The notes below the pieces were generated by a model. The model saw nothing but the letters and a program-made list of their open reading frames with translations. It ran no database searches and was not told the origin of the DNA. From DTLC01 sp964555645 (GTDB lineage Bacteria > Verrucomicrobiota > Verrucomicrobiia > Limisphaerales > DTLC01), in NCBI GenBank assembly GCA_964555645.1, contig CAZKTA010000036.1, positions 1 to 13,783 of the forward strand: a DNA stretch of 13,783 nucleotides. Reading direction: 5' to 3'. Below are positions 7,387 through 13,783 of the stretch, piece by piece; position 1 is the stretch's first letter, and each line of letters begins with the position of its first letter. The position numbers and the translations under genes were made by a program.

Positions 7387-7399
7387 TTCAACGGTTTAA
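7387..7399 (-). repeat. Inverted copy of the 13-bp spacer word
   Basis: TTCAACGGTTTAA is the reverse complement of the word at 3771-3783. It sits in the pstB-phoU spacer, which is itself partly palindromic (ACCGTTAA near 7340 against AACGGTTTAA; TTGAAA near 7352 against TTTCAA at 7386). Confidence 0.5.
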
Positions 7400-7410
7400 C
7401 GTAGCCGGAA

Positions 7411-8073
7411 ATGGAAACACACTTCGAGCACGAGCTTAACGAGCTGAAACAGCGGCTGCTTGCAATGGCAAGCCACGCCGAGACCGCCGTGCGCAAGGCA
7501 ATTGAAGCCCTCTCGACTCGCAACGAACAGATGGCACTTGCAGTTAAAGACAATGACGCTGTGCTCGACAGGTTCGAGATCGAGATTGACGAAATGGCAA
7601 TTGCAATTCTGGCCCGTGCGCCGCTGGCGAGCCAACTGCGCCTTGTCACAGTTGCAATGAAAATTTCGCAAAACCTCGAGCGTGTCGGTGACGAAGCTGC
7701 TAAGGTCGCAAAACGCGCGCGTGACCTGTGCAAAGAGCCCCCACTTAAGCACACTGCGCCTGTACTCGACATGGCCAGTGTGGCGCTCGGGATGCTCAAG
7801 ACCGCACTTGATTCGTTCGTGAATCATGACCCTGCGTCCGCGCGCGCTGTGATCCAACGCGACCACGAGGTTGACCTGCTCAATAAACAGGTCCGGCACG
7901 AACTTGAGCAGCTCATGAAACAAAACGCCGAAACCATCTCGCGCGCATTGCACCTTCTGACGGCTGCCAAGTGTCTGGAGCGCATTGCCGACCATGCAAC
8001 CAACATCGCCGAAGAAGTCATTTATTTGTACGAAGCACAAGATATCCGTCACATTGGCGAGCTAAAAACCTAA
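7411..8073 (+). CDS. phoU: Phosphate signalling regulator PhoU
   Basis: PhoU is a cytoplasmic helical protein that couples Pst transport to PhoR and prevents runaway phosphate uptake and Pho expression. The 220-residue protein is of normal size and made of two repeated three-helix bundles. Each bundle carries the metal-binding helix signature: NLERVGDEAAKVAKRA (about 89-104) and CLERIADHATNIAEEV (about 189-204). The N-terminal METHFEHELNELKQRLL is typical of the family. It lies between pstB and phoB, 29 bases before the latter, so a single transcript is likely and PhoU is made together with both partners it regulates. There is no Shine-Dalgarno site before ATG 7411. Confidence 0.95.
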   Translation: METHFEHELNELKQRLLAMASHAETAVRKAIEALSTRNEQMALAVKDNDAVLDRFEIEIDEMAIAILARAPLASQLRLVTVAMKISQNLERVGDEAAKVAKRARDLCKEPPLKHTAPVLDMASVALGMLKTALDSFVNHDPASARAVIQRDHEVDLLNKQVRHELEQLMKQNAETISRALHLLTAAKCLERIADHATNIAEEVIYLYEAQDIRHIGELKT

Positions 8074-8102
8074 ACTGTGACCGTAGTTCTCATTGTTGGC
8101 TT

Positions 8103-8783
8103 ATGAAACCCAAAGTTCTGGTCGTAGATGACGAACCAGATGCAGTTGAGGTAATCGAGTTCAACCTCAAACAGGCCGGGTTCGATGTCATAACTGCGCC
8201 AGACGGAGAAGAGGCATTGCGCAAGGCGCGAGCTAAGTCGCCGGACCTGATTGTGTTGGATGTGATGCTACCCGAGCTGGACGGATTCGAGGTATGCAAA
8301 GTCCTGAGGCGTGACCCCGCCACGGCCGGGGTTCCCATCATCATGCTTACTGCCAAGGCTGCCGAGGTTGACCGCGTGGTTGGCCTTGAGCTTGGCGCGG
8401 ATGATTATGTGACCAAGCCGTTCAGCCCGCGCGAGCTTGTGTTGCGCGTACGCAAGTTGCTCGAACGCGGCAGGAATCAGCCCGGCAAACGCGAGAAGTT
8501 TACTTACGGCGACCTTGTGATAGACGTCCCGTATCATCAAGTCACCGTCCAAGGTAAACGTGTAGATTTAACAGCTACCGAGTTCAAGTTGCTCACAGCT
8601 TTGGTCGAGCGCGCAGGCCGTGTCCAATCACGTGAACAGTTGTTGCGTGATGTGTGGGAGTACAACCCTGACATGGAAACGCGCACAGTAGACACGCATA
8701 TGCGTAGGTTACGCGCAAAGCTGGGTCCGGCTGCCAAGCACTTGGAAACTGTCAGAGGTGTGGGATACCGTTTTGTACCTTGA
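8103..8783 (+). CDS. phoB: Phosphate response regulator PhoB
   Basis: PhoB is the OmpR-family response regulator that activates phosphate-starvation genes. The 226-residue protein has a receiver domain (1-120) with acidic pocket D9/D10, phosphoacceptor D53 (VLDVMLP), T83 and K105 (TKPFSP). A winged-helix DNA-binding domain (about 130-226) shows LTATEFKLL, RTVDTHMRRLRAKL and VRGVGYRF. All key residues are intact. ATG 8103 is chosen because it begins MKPKVLVVDDEPD; a longer frame from 7971 would overlap phoU and adds non-homologous sequence. The locus position next to pst, phoU and a PhoR-type kinase supports PhoB rather than another OmpR-type regulator. It would bind sites such as the heptamers at 1388-1427. 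Confidence 0.92.
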   Translation: MKPKVLVVDDEPDAVEVIEFNLKQAGFDVITAPDGEEALRKARAKSPDLIVLDVMLPELDGFEVCKVLRRDPATAGVPIIMLTAKAAEVDRVVGLELGADDYVTKPFSPRELVLRVRKLLERGRNQPGKREKFTYGDLVIDVPYHQVTVQGKRVDLTATEFKLLTALVERAGRVQSREQLLRDVWEYNPDMETRTVDTHMRRLRAKLGPAAKHLETVRGVGYRFVP

Positions 8784-8926
8784 AAACTTGTCATCATTCA
8801 AAACGAGGCGCAGATGAAATGTATCGCTTAGCTTGATGATAGGTTGCTGTGCGGAGTTAACTTGAGCAAAACTCAGATTCACGGGGTTAAGAACAGCTTG
8901 CAGCTTTGTGATCAGCGAACTGCTGC

Positions 8927-10192
8927 GTGATTTTCGCGCGCACGAGTTTTATAGTGTGGCAGGTACTAACAATTGTTTTGTTGGTTGCACTAGTTGGCCT
9001 ATATTTTTGGTATCGGCAGCGGCTTGAGCAGAACAAGCGCAGTGCCGACACTGAAGTTAGCCGCCTGAAATCTTTTCACGAACAGGCACAAGCACAGTTG
9101 CATGCGCAACAGGAAGCGCTGCTTAACAGCGTTGCCGCCGGGTTACTCGTGCTAGATGATTCGGGCCAAATCCGACTCATCAACCGCGCTTTTGGCGAGC
9201 TTTTTGGCGTTGGAAAAGATGTGTGCGGCAAAACCATTCTTGAGGCAATTCGTTCACATGAGCTTGCTGAACTATTTGAACGTGTGCACTGCGAAGCGCG
9301 TGCAGATATTACCAATGGTGACGGGTCTGAGCAGGGCCAGATATTGGATTTTGAATTTCATCATGCCGGCCCGCCCGAACGCTGGTTCACCGTCAATGCA
9401 GGTGCAATTGTTGGTTCGGATGGCCAGGTTCAGGGGGCTGTGATGGTGTTTCACGATGTCACTCGGCTCCGGAGATTGGAACGCACACGTGAAGAATTCG
9501 TGGCAAATGTCAGTCACGAGTTGCGAACGCCGTTGTCACACATCAAAGGGTACGTCGAGACGCTATTGGCCGGCGCGAAGGACGATCCGGCTTATGCGAC
9601 CCGGTTTTTGCATGCCATTGGACGGAACGCAACGCGGCTGGAATTGTTGATTCAGGACCTGCTGGCAATTTCCGAGCTTGAGTCAGGCCGGGTGCAATTA
9701 CACCTGCAGCCGGTGTCAATCCGCCAGTTTGTTGACGATGTCTTTTCGAGTTTCACCGAGCGTGCAGCAGCGCGCGGTGTAAAACTGCTCAACGCGACGC
9801 CTGAGTTAAGGGCGAATGCCGACCCTGAGCGGCTACAGCAGGTGTTTGCCAACCTGCTGGATAATGCAATCAAGTACGGCCGCGAAAATGGCACTGTCAC
9901 AGTCCGCGGCCGTTTGACTGCAGAAGGTGTTATCGAAGTGTCGGTTCAAGACGATGGCCCAGGTATACCTACCGAGGCATTGGATCGCGTATTCGAGCGG
10001 TTCTACCGTGTTGACAAAGCACGCTCGCGCGCACACGGCGGGACCGGTCTGGGTTTGGCGATCGTCAAGCACATCGTACAAGCTCATGGTGGCAAGGTGT
10101 GGGCAGAAAGCGAGCCCGGCAAAGGCGCAACGTTTTACTTTACGTTGCCGCAGCCGAGCGCAGATTCGGTTTCTGCCGACCAGGCTGTGTGA
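8927..10192 (+). CDS. phoR: Phosphate sensor histidine kinase PhoR
   Basis: PhoR is the membrane histidine kinase/phosphatase partner of PhoB. The 421-residue protein has one N-terminal membrane segment (about 9-28), a short coiled coil (30-62), a PAS domain (about 65-178, GLLVLDDSGQIRLINRAFGELFG), a HisKA domain with phosphoacceptor H197 (NVSHELRTPLSHIKGY) and an ATPase domain with N313 (LLDNAIKYG), DDGPGIP (342-348), ERFYRVDKARS and GGTGLGLAIV (371-380). The lack of a sizeable periplasmic sensor domain fits PhoR, which senses through Pst/PhoU rather than ligand. The start is GTG 8927; an upstream TGA at 8909-8911 limits alternatives. A 143-base gap separates it from phoB, larger than usual for phoBR. 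That gap holds a TCATCA/TGATGA inverted repeat (8791 and 8834) but no terminator. Confidence 0.9.
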   Translation: MIFARTSFIVWQVLTIVLLVALVGLYFWYRQRLEQNKRSADTEVSRLKSFHEQAQAQLHAQQEALLNSVAAGLLVLDDSGQIRLINRAFGELFGVGKDVCGKTILEAIRSHELAELFERVHCEARADITNGDGSEQGQILDFEFHHAGPPERWFTVNAGAIVGSDGQVQGAVMVFHDVTRLRRLERTREEFVANVSHELRTPLSHIKGYVETLLAGAKDDPAYATRFLHAIGRNATRLELLIQDLLAISELESGRVQLHLQPVSIRQFVDDVFSSFTERAAARGVKLLNATPELRANADPERLQQVFANLLDNAIKYGRENGTVTVRGRLTAEGVIEVSVQDDGPGIPTEALDRVFERFYRVDKARSRAHGGTGLGLAIVKHIVQAHGGKVWAESEPGKGATFYFTLPQPSADSVSADQAV

Positions 10193-10628
10193 GGGACCTG
10201 CTTTTGATTTCGCGCTTCGACAAACGGCAAACGTGGCGGCGCCTTGGGCAGTTTGCAGAGCAACCGCAGCGCACTGAAAACACGGGTAAAAGAGTAGCTC
10301 CGCGCATTTCAGCATTTCTTGACGCTGGCCCGCGAACTTCTGTCCAGCGGTTCAGGCAAAATTGAGCAATTGGAAAATTTCTCCGGTTGCGCCCCGCGCA
10401 GAAAACCATTGACGCGGCTGGTTTCCCCGTGGCGCGCTTCGTACATCCCACTGAAGCATCTTGCTGATGGACACAACTCAGAGAAGCCTTTAACGTGGGC
10501 AAAAAGGGTGCTGGCACATCCCGTAATGGGCTTAATTTTTCTCTAACGAGCATTATACAAAATACTTTTATGTTTGCGCACTTGGCACGGCCAATGCCAA
10601 ATTAAAATCATAAACACGGTTTGCAAGG
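10193..10628. other. 436-bp spacer between phoR and the VTC operon
   Basis: Frames here on both strands give no recognisable protein; they are Arg-rich or Cys-rich and lack starts with ribosome sites. The right part is AT-rich (GCATTATACAAAATAC near 10550) and may hold the promoter of the VTC operon, but no good -35 match is visible. No PhoB-like heptamer pair at 11-bp phasing was seen. AAGCC near 10484 can pair with GGCTT near 10528 before a T-rich run, a weak terminator at best. Confidence 0.45.
10582..10600. promoter_or_regulatory. Perfect inverted repeat before the VTC gene
   Basis: TTGGCA, seven bases, TGCCAA: a 6-bp dyad 28 bases before the VTC-domain start and just after the AT-rich stretch. 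It could be an operator or a short leader hairpin. No regulator can be named. Confidence 0.35.
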
Positions 10629-11459
10629 ATGTGGTCCGACCAGGTACAAAAGCGGCGTTTTGAACGCAAGTATTTGCTCACCGAAAGCCAAGCGTTGTTG
10701 GCGCGCGAGTTTGTCCGGTGTTATTTGACACAGGACGTTCACGCAAAGGCGGGGCCTGAGGCCTGTTCATACCGTGTGCACAGTCTTTATCTGGACTCGG
10801 CAGACCTGTTGACGTACTGGGCTTGGGTTTGTTGCGAGAAGAAACGCTTTAAGCTGCGCATCCGGTATTATGATGAAAACCCCGATTCGCCCCTTTTTTT
10901 TGAGATAAAACGGCGTGTGGACGATTGCATTTTAAAGCAGCGCGCACGGGTGCGTCGCAACGCTGTGCAATCGTTGCTTGCAGGGCAACTGCCGGGTCCT
11001 GAACATCTGGTTGATAACAGCCCGGAATCAATAGCTGCACTACGGCGGTTCTGCGAGCTTGTGCGTTGCATCGAGGCGCGGCCAGTGGTTCACGTCGGCT
11101 ACATGCGCGAAGCGTGGGTGAGTGATGGGAGCAACTCGGTACGCGTGACTTTCGACAGACGCGTGTGCGCTGGGTTAAAGCGCACGCCCGACCTGAGCAT
11201 CCAAATGCCACAGACCGTAAGTCCATTTGGGCCACGTGTTGTGTTGGAACTAAAGTTTACTGACCGGTTTCCAGACTGGCTGAGGGATGTGGTTCAACGG
11301 TTAAACCTTATTGCCTGCGGTGTGCCTAAATACTGCACCAGTGTCAGTGCTTTGTTTGGCGAGCAGGTCAACAACTGTGCACCTGCAAGCCTAAAACAAA
11401 AGCTGGCGCAAATTAACGCCTCTTGGCAAGATGCGGAATCGACGCCAACGCACAAGTAG
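10629..11459 (+). CDS. VTC-domain protein, polyphosphate polymerase type
   Basis: This 276-residue protein consists almost wholly of a VTC domain, the fold of the yeast vacuolar polyphosphate polymerase Vtc4 within the triphosphate-tunnel group. The tunnel motifs are recognisable in order: ERKY (12-15), YLDS (54-57), KKRFKLRIRYY (71-81), FFEIKRR (90-96), ILKQRARV (101-108), VRVTFDRRV (171-179), VLELKFTDRFP (205-215) and VPKYCTSV (232-239). The alternating Arg, Lys and Glu residues that bind phosphate and metal in the family (R77, R79, K94, E207, K209, K234 by my reading) appear intact. It has no membrane segment and so is cytoplasmic. It is six bases before a DUF4956 gene, its usual partner. 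Polyphosphate synthesis is the expected role, but bacterial members are much less studied than Vtc4. Confidence 0.87.
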   Translation: MWSDQVQKRRFERKYLLTESQALLAREFVRCYLTQDVHAKAGPEACSYRVHSLYLDSADLLTYWAWVCCEKKRFKLRIRYYDENPDSPLFFEIKRRVDDCILKQRARVRRNAVQSLLAGQLPGPEHLVDNSPESIAALRRFCELVRCIEARPVVHVGYMREAWVSDGSNSVRVTFDRRVCAGLKRTPDLSIQMPQTVSPFGPRVVLELKFTDRFPDWLRDVVQRLNLIACGVPKYCTSVSALFGEQVNNCAPASLKQKLAQINASWQDAESTPTHK

Positions 11460-11465
11460 CAAGCA

Positions 11466-12155
11466 ATGTTGAATGAGTTGTTCCATAGCGATTTTGGACT
11501 TGGTCCCACCAATTTAGCTGCGCTGCTTTTGGGGTTGTTACTGGCGCTGATTGGTGGGCACGTTTTGGCCTGGGTTTACATGATCACGCATTCGGGCCTT
11601 TCGTACTCGAACTCATTTGTCAAATCGCTCGTGGTAATGCCTGTTGCCGTGTCGCTTGTCATGAACGTTCTCGCCAACAATATAATCGTTGCGTTTGGAA
11701 TGATGGCCGTGTTTGCAATCGTACGGTTCCGGAACCTGCTGCGTGACACGCTGGATACGGCTTACATTTTGCTTGTACTGGTGCTTGGCATGGCAACTGG
11801 CAGCCAAAAGTTCACCACCGCGGTTGTCGGGTTGGTAGTTATGGTTCTTGCGTTATTGTATCTCTGGGTAACGTCATTTGGCACGCGCAGGCGGTACGAT
11901 TTTATTTTGAACTTTCGCTGGACCCGGCCACCGGACCAACTGGCCGAGGTGGAGCGGTTGCTTTACCGGTATGCAAGAGGCGGACACCGCACCAGCCAAC
12001 GCGCAGGGTTAGATTCCGACCAAGGAATGGACATGTCGTATCTGTTGTTGTTGCGTGATCCCGCGCGCAGCGCCGAACTTGTAAACCAGTTGCGCGCTCT
12101 CGAAGGCGTCGCGAACGTAAGCGCAGTCCGTGTCGAAGATGAATCGGAAGTCTGA
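11466..12155 (+). CDS. DUF4956 membrane protein, partner of VTC protein
   Basis: This 229-residue inner-membrane protein of the DUF4956 family has about four to five helices (near 15-38, 53-69, 71-88, 97-113, 117-136) and a cytoplasmic tail (140-229). The family hallmark is the loop between helices, FGMMAVFAIVRFRN followed by LLRDTLDTAYI (77-101). The tail ends in LLRDPARSAELVNQLRALEGVANVSAVRVE, which has the layout of a small ferredoxin-like or ACT-like domain. DUF4956 genes commonly sit next to VTC-domain genes, as here. The function is unproven; membrane anchoring of the polymerase, or a path for its product, is a natural guess. The 3' end overlaps the next gene, so translation is probably coupled. 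Confidence 0.85.
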   Translation: MLNELFHSDFGLGPTNLAALLLGLLLALIGGHVLAWVYMITHSGLSYSNSFVKSLVVMPVAVSLVMNVLANNIIVAFGMMAVFAIVRFRNLLRDTLDTAYILLVLVLGMATGSQKFTTAVVGLVVMVLALLYLWVTSFGTRRRYDFILNFRWTRPPDQLAEVERLLYRYARGGHRTSQRAGLDSDQGMDMSYLLLLRDPARSAELVNQLRALEGVANVSAVRVEDESEV

Positions 12156-13281
12156 ACCATCACAGGCACCTGAGCCAATCCCAATCCCACCACGCGAACG
12201 GTGGCGCCAATTCCGTGTCACTTACCTGCCGGTGGTCACATTCGCGTTGCTGGTCGTTACGGCCGGCTGGCTGTGGACACAATACATTATGCCGCCGACA
12301 ATCATTGGCGAGGTGCAACCGGTGCGCGCCACAATCGCCAGTGCCATTGACGGTACGGTTGCGGAACTCAAGGTTGAACTGCTAGAGCCTGTCACAAATG
12401 GTCAACCATTGGCTATTGTCAGCGCACTCGAACCCGAACAGTTGGAAGCCGAACTTGCCGCCATTGACGCGGATTTGCGCCTAATGCAAGCGAGGATGGA
12501 CCTGGACAAAACACGCAATCTAGATTCCTACAGCCAAATGCGTTTGGACCTATTGACGGAGGAACTCAATCTGGAGCTTGCACGCGTCAAACTCACACAG
12601 GCCGAGGCCGAATTTGAACGTGCACAAAAACTGCTCGAGTCGGGGCTTATTGCCCGCGGTCAGGGGGTCGAAAGGAACGATTTTGGTTATGATATAGCCA
12701 AGCGCGATCGTGATGCATTGCGTGCGGAGGTGGCAGCCCGTGAGAAAAGCGTGGCTGAACTCAGGACTGCGTTGGCACAACTGGAAGCGGCCGGTGCGAC
12801 TCGCTTGGAGCCGCGTGATGCGGCAATTGAAGCCGCCATAGCAGCGCAGCGGGAGCGCATTCGCAGGTTGCAGGGGCCGGTTGTGCTTCGTTCACCGATC
12901 AAAGGTTTCGTAAGTGCGATTTACCTCTTTCCTGGGCAAAAGGTTACCGCTGGCACACCTATCCTGATGGTCAGCGCTGAAAAATCGAGCCGAATTGTTG
13001 CGTGGGTACGGCAACCGATTAGCCACCGGCCAACTATTGGCGGTGTTGTTCAAGTGCGGCGCACGCAGCCGGGCCAGCCAATCATTGAAGGTACCGTGCT
13101 TAAGGTAGGCAGTCAGCTCGAGCAGATCAGTGCAGGTGCATATCCATTTGGTCCACCGGCAACACAACGGGTAGAATTTGGTCTGCCGTTTATCGTCGAA
13201 GTACCCGAGTTCGTTGAGCTTATTCCGGGCGAACCAGTCCAGATACGCCTAATCAAAGCCGACGAGGCAGCGCGCAACTGA
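12139..13281 (+). CDS. HlyD-family periplasmic adaptor protein
   Basis: This 380-residue membrane-fusion (HlyD/RND-adaptor-type) protein is built as an N-terminal Pro-rich cytoplasmic tail (1-25), one membrane helix (about 31-50), the first half of a lipoyl domain (64-96, VRATIASAIDGTVAELKVE), and a long alpha-helical hairpin (about 99-245) rich in Ala, Glu, Arg and Leu. The second lipoyl half follows (247-280, VVLRSPIKGFVSAIYLFPGQKV), then a beta-barrel C-terminus. Such adaptors bridge an inner-membrane exporter to an outer-membrane channel. No ABC, RND or TolC gene is visible here. The start could be GTG 12130 or ATG 12139; ATG is chosen, overlapping the DUF4956 gene by 17 bases. The coupling suggests that it works with the VTC/DUF4956 pair. 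Confidence 0.85.
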   Translation: MNRKSEPSQAPEPIPIPPRERWRQFRVTYLPVVTFALLVVTAGWLWTQYIMPPTIIGEVQPVRATIASAIDGTVAELKVELLEPVTNGQPLAIVSALEPEQLEAELAAIDADLRLMQARMDLDKTRNLDSYSQMRLDLLTEELNLELARVKLTQAEAEFERAQKLLESGLIARGQGVERNDFGYDIAKRDRDALRAEVAAREKSVAELRTALAQLEAAGATRLEPRDAAIEAAIAAQRERIRRLQGPVVLRSPIKGFVSAIYLFPGQKVTAGTPILMVSAEKSSRIVAWVRQPISHRPTIGGVVQVRRTQPGQPIIEGTVLKVGSQLEQISAGAYPFGPPATQRVEFGLPFIVEVPEFVELIPGEPVQIRLIKADEAARN

Positions 13282-13302
13282 GCGGCTGCCGGTGCAGTAA
13301 AA

Positions 13303-13335
13303 GGGCGCACACAGCGCTCGGGCGAAAATTTTTTT
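13303..13335 (+). terminator. Probable terminator of the VTC operon
   Basis: GGGCGC (13303-13308) can pair with GCGCTC (13314-13319) with one G-T pair, loop ACACA. A second option is CGC/GCG just before AAAA and seven Ts (13329-13335). The hairpin is 22 bases after the last stop codon of the operon. The stem is modest and the T-run somewhat displaced, so it is plausible rather than certain. Confidence 0.45.
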
Positions 13336-13468
13336 GCATACACGAATTTACAGCAAGCAAAGGAGACGGAGTGCACAGAGTTCGGTAGCACAACGTGTAC
13401 ACACAAGCAGGTTGGTTCAACCCCACACCTGGGACGAATCATACGCTGGGCCGTTTAACCGAAATCGA

Positions 13469-13485
13469 GTGTCTTACATAGACAC
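13469..13485. other. Perfect hairpin in the right-hand spacer
   Basis: GTGTCT (13469-13474) and AGACAC (13480-13485) form a 6-bp stem with loop TACAT. A smaller one, GGTTG/CAACC, lies at 13410-13422. The surrounding spacer 13336-13541 contains no gene I can support. AAGGAG-like bases near 13360 precede only a five-codon frame. Confidence 0.35.
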
Positions 13486-13541
13486 CCGCAGACCGCAGCC
13501 GTGGGTCAACGCTGCTGTTTTTGTCGCGTGCTGTTTGAGCC

Positions 13542-13783
13542 GTGGAATACGCCGCGCAAACTAGAATTGGTGCAACTGGTTCTTTAGCGCTAGGCCTTAC
13601 AAATGATGCACCCTGCGTTAAGATCGACAGGGATAAGTACAAGGATTGGCGGGTCAAAACCTCGACCAATCTCGCCACAAGAACTATCCTAATTAGTTTT
13701 GGTACGTTGCTCTTTGGTAACGAAACACACGCGCCGTGGCGCGTTGCCGGCCACCCAACAAACACCGCAGAGTTCTACCGCGC
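13542..13783 (+). CDS. Partial hypothetical protein, runs off right edge
   Basis: From GTG 13542 the frame is open for 80 codons to the end of the window; an in-frame TGA lies directly upstream. The codons are strongly purine-first (RNY-like), and the product reads like a real protein, with stretches such as KIDRDKYKDWRVKTSTNLAT and ILISFGTLLFGNE, ending in AGHPTNTAEFYR. I do not recognise the family. There is no Shine-Dalgarno site before the GTG, so the true start may lie inside the frame or the gene may be 5' truncated. A - strand frame (13439-13765) overlaps it and is less protein-like. Confidence 0.4.
   Translation, partial: MEYAAQTRIGATGSLALGLTNDAPCVKIDRDKYKDWRVKTSTNLATRTILISFGTLLFGNETHAPWRVAGHPTNTAEFYR

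Noticed and set aside
10140..10553. - strand frame of 137 codons after phoR
   Set aside because: Arg/Cys-rich with no recognisable features, partly antisense to phoR; treated as a shadow.
10629..13281. CotH-type kinase as the third member of the VTC cluster
   Set aside because: CotH often accompanies VTC/DUF4956 genes, but the third gene here is clearly a HlyD-type adaptor.
13439..13765. - strand frame of 108 codons at the right edge
   Set aside because: It overlaps the more protein-like + strand frame from 13542 and has no recognised motifs.
1..13783. CRISPR array, tRNA, rRNA or other known RNA gene
   Set aside because: No regularly spaced repeats with unique spacers and no tRNA, rRNA, tmRNA, SRP or RNase P signatures were seen by eye.

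Overview
The window reads as chromosomal DNA of a Gram-negative bacterium. Verrucomicrobiota is the most likely group: the RHS fragment at the left edge, the style of the putative porin, the scarcity of Shine-Dalgarno sites and the TTTCGGATT-type spacer repeats all fit. That placement is inference, not proven here. Its core is a phosphate-starvation (Pho) locus in which every confident gene lies on the + strand.

Layout. 1-246: remnant of an RHS-repeat gene on the - strand, cut by the window edge and by a stop. 250-1380: no confident gene, but the stretch ends in a very good intrinsic terminator (1346-1378) whose upstream transcript is unknown. 1388-1427: three TTGTAAC/TTGTCAC heptamers at 11-bp phasing, a PhoB-box-like site. 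1472-10192: outer-membrane porin, pstS, pstC, pstA, pstB, phoU, phoB, phoR. These are a complete uptake and sensing set: porin for outer-membrane entry, PstS for capture, PstCAB for import, and PhoU linking transport to the PhoR/PhoB two-component system. Two long spacers interrupt the block. 3763-4080 carries small palindromes. 6225-6516 carries a roughly 240-bp imperfect inverted repeat that looks like a small non-autonomous mobile element.

10629-13281: a tight three-gene operon encoding a VTC-domain (polyphosphate-polymerase-type) protein, a DUF4956 membrane protein and a HlyD-type periplasmic adaptor, followed by a possible terminator at 13303-13335. VTC and DUF4956 genes are commonly paired in bacteria. 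Finding them next to a full Pho locus and coupled to an envelope adaptor suggests polymer synthesis, and perhaps translocation, tied to phosphate supply. 13542-13783: an open + strand frame running off the right edge, probably the start of an unrecognised gene.

The most interesting points are the VTC-DUF4956-HlyD trio beside the Pho genes, the large periplasmic insertion in PstC, the phased PhoB-like heptamers, the orphan terminator before the porin, and the palindromic element between pstA and pstB. All calls come from reading the sequence; no database search was run.
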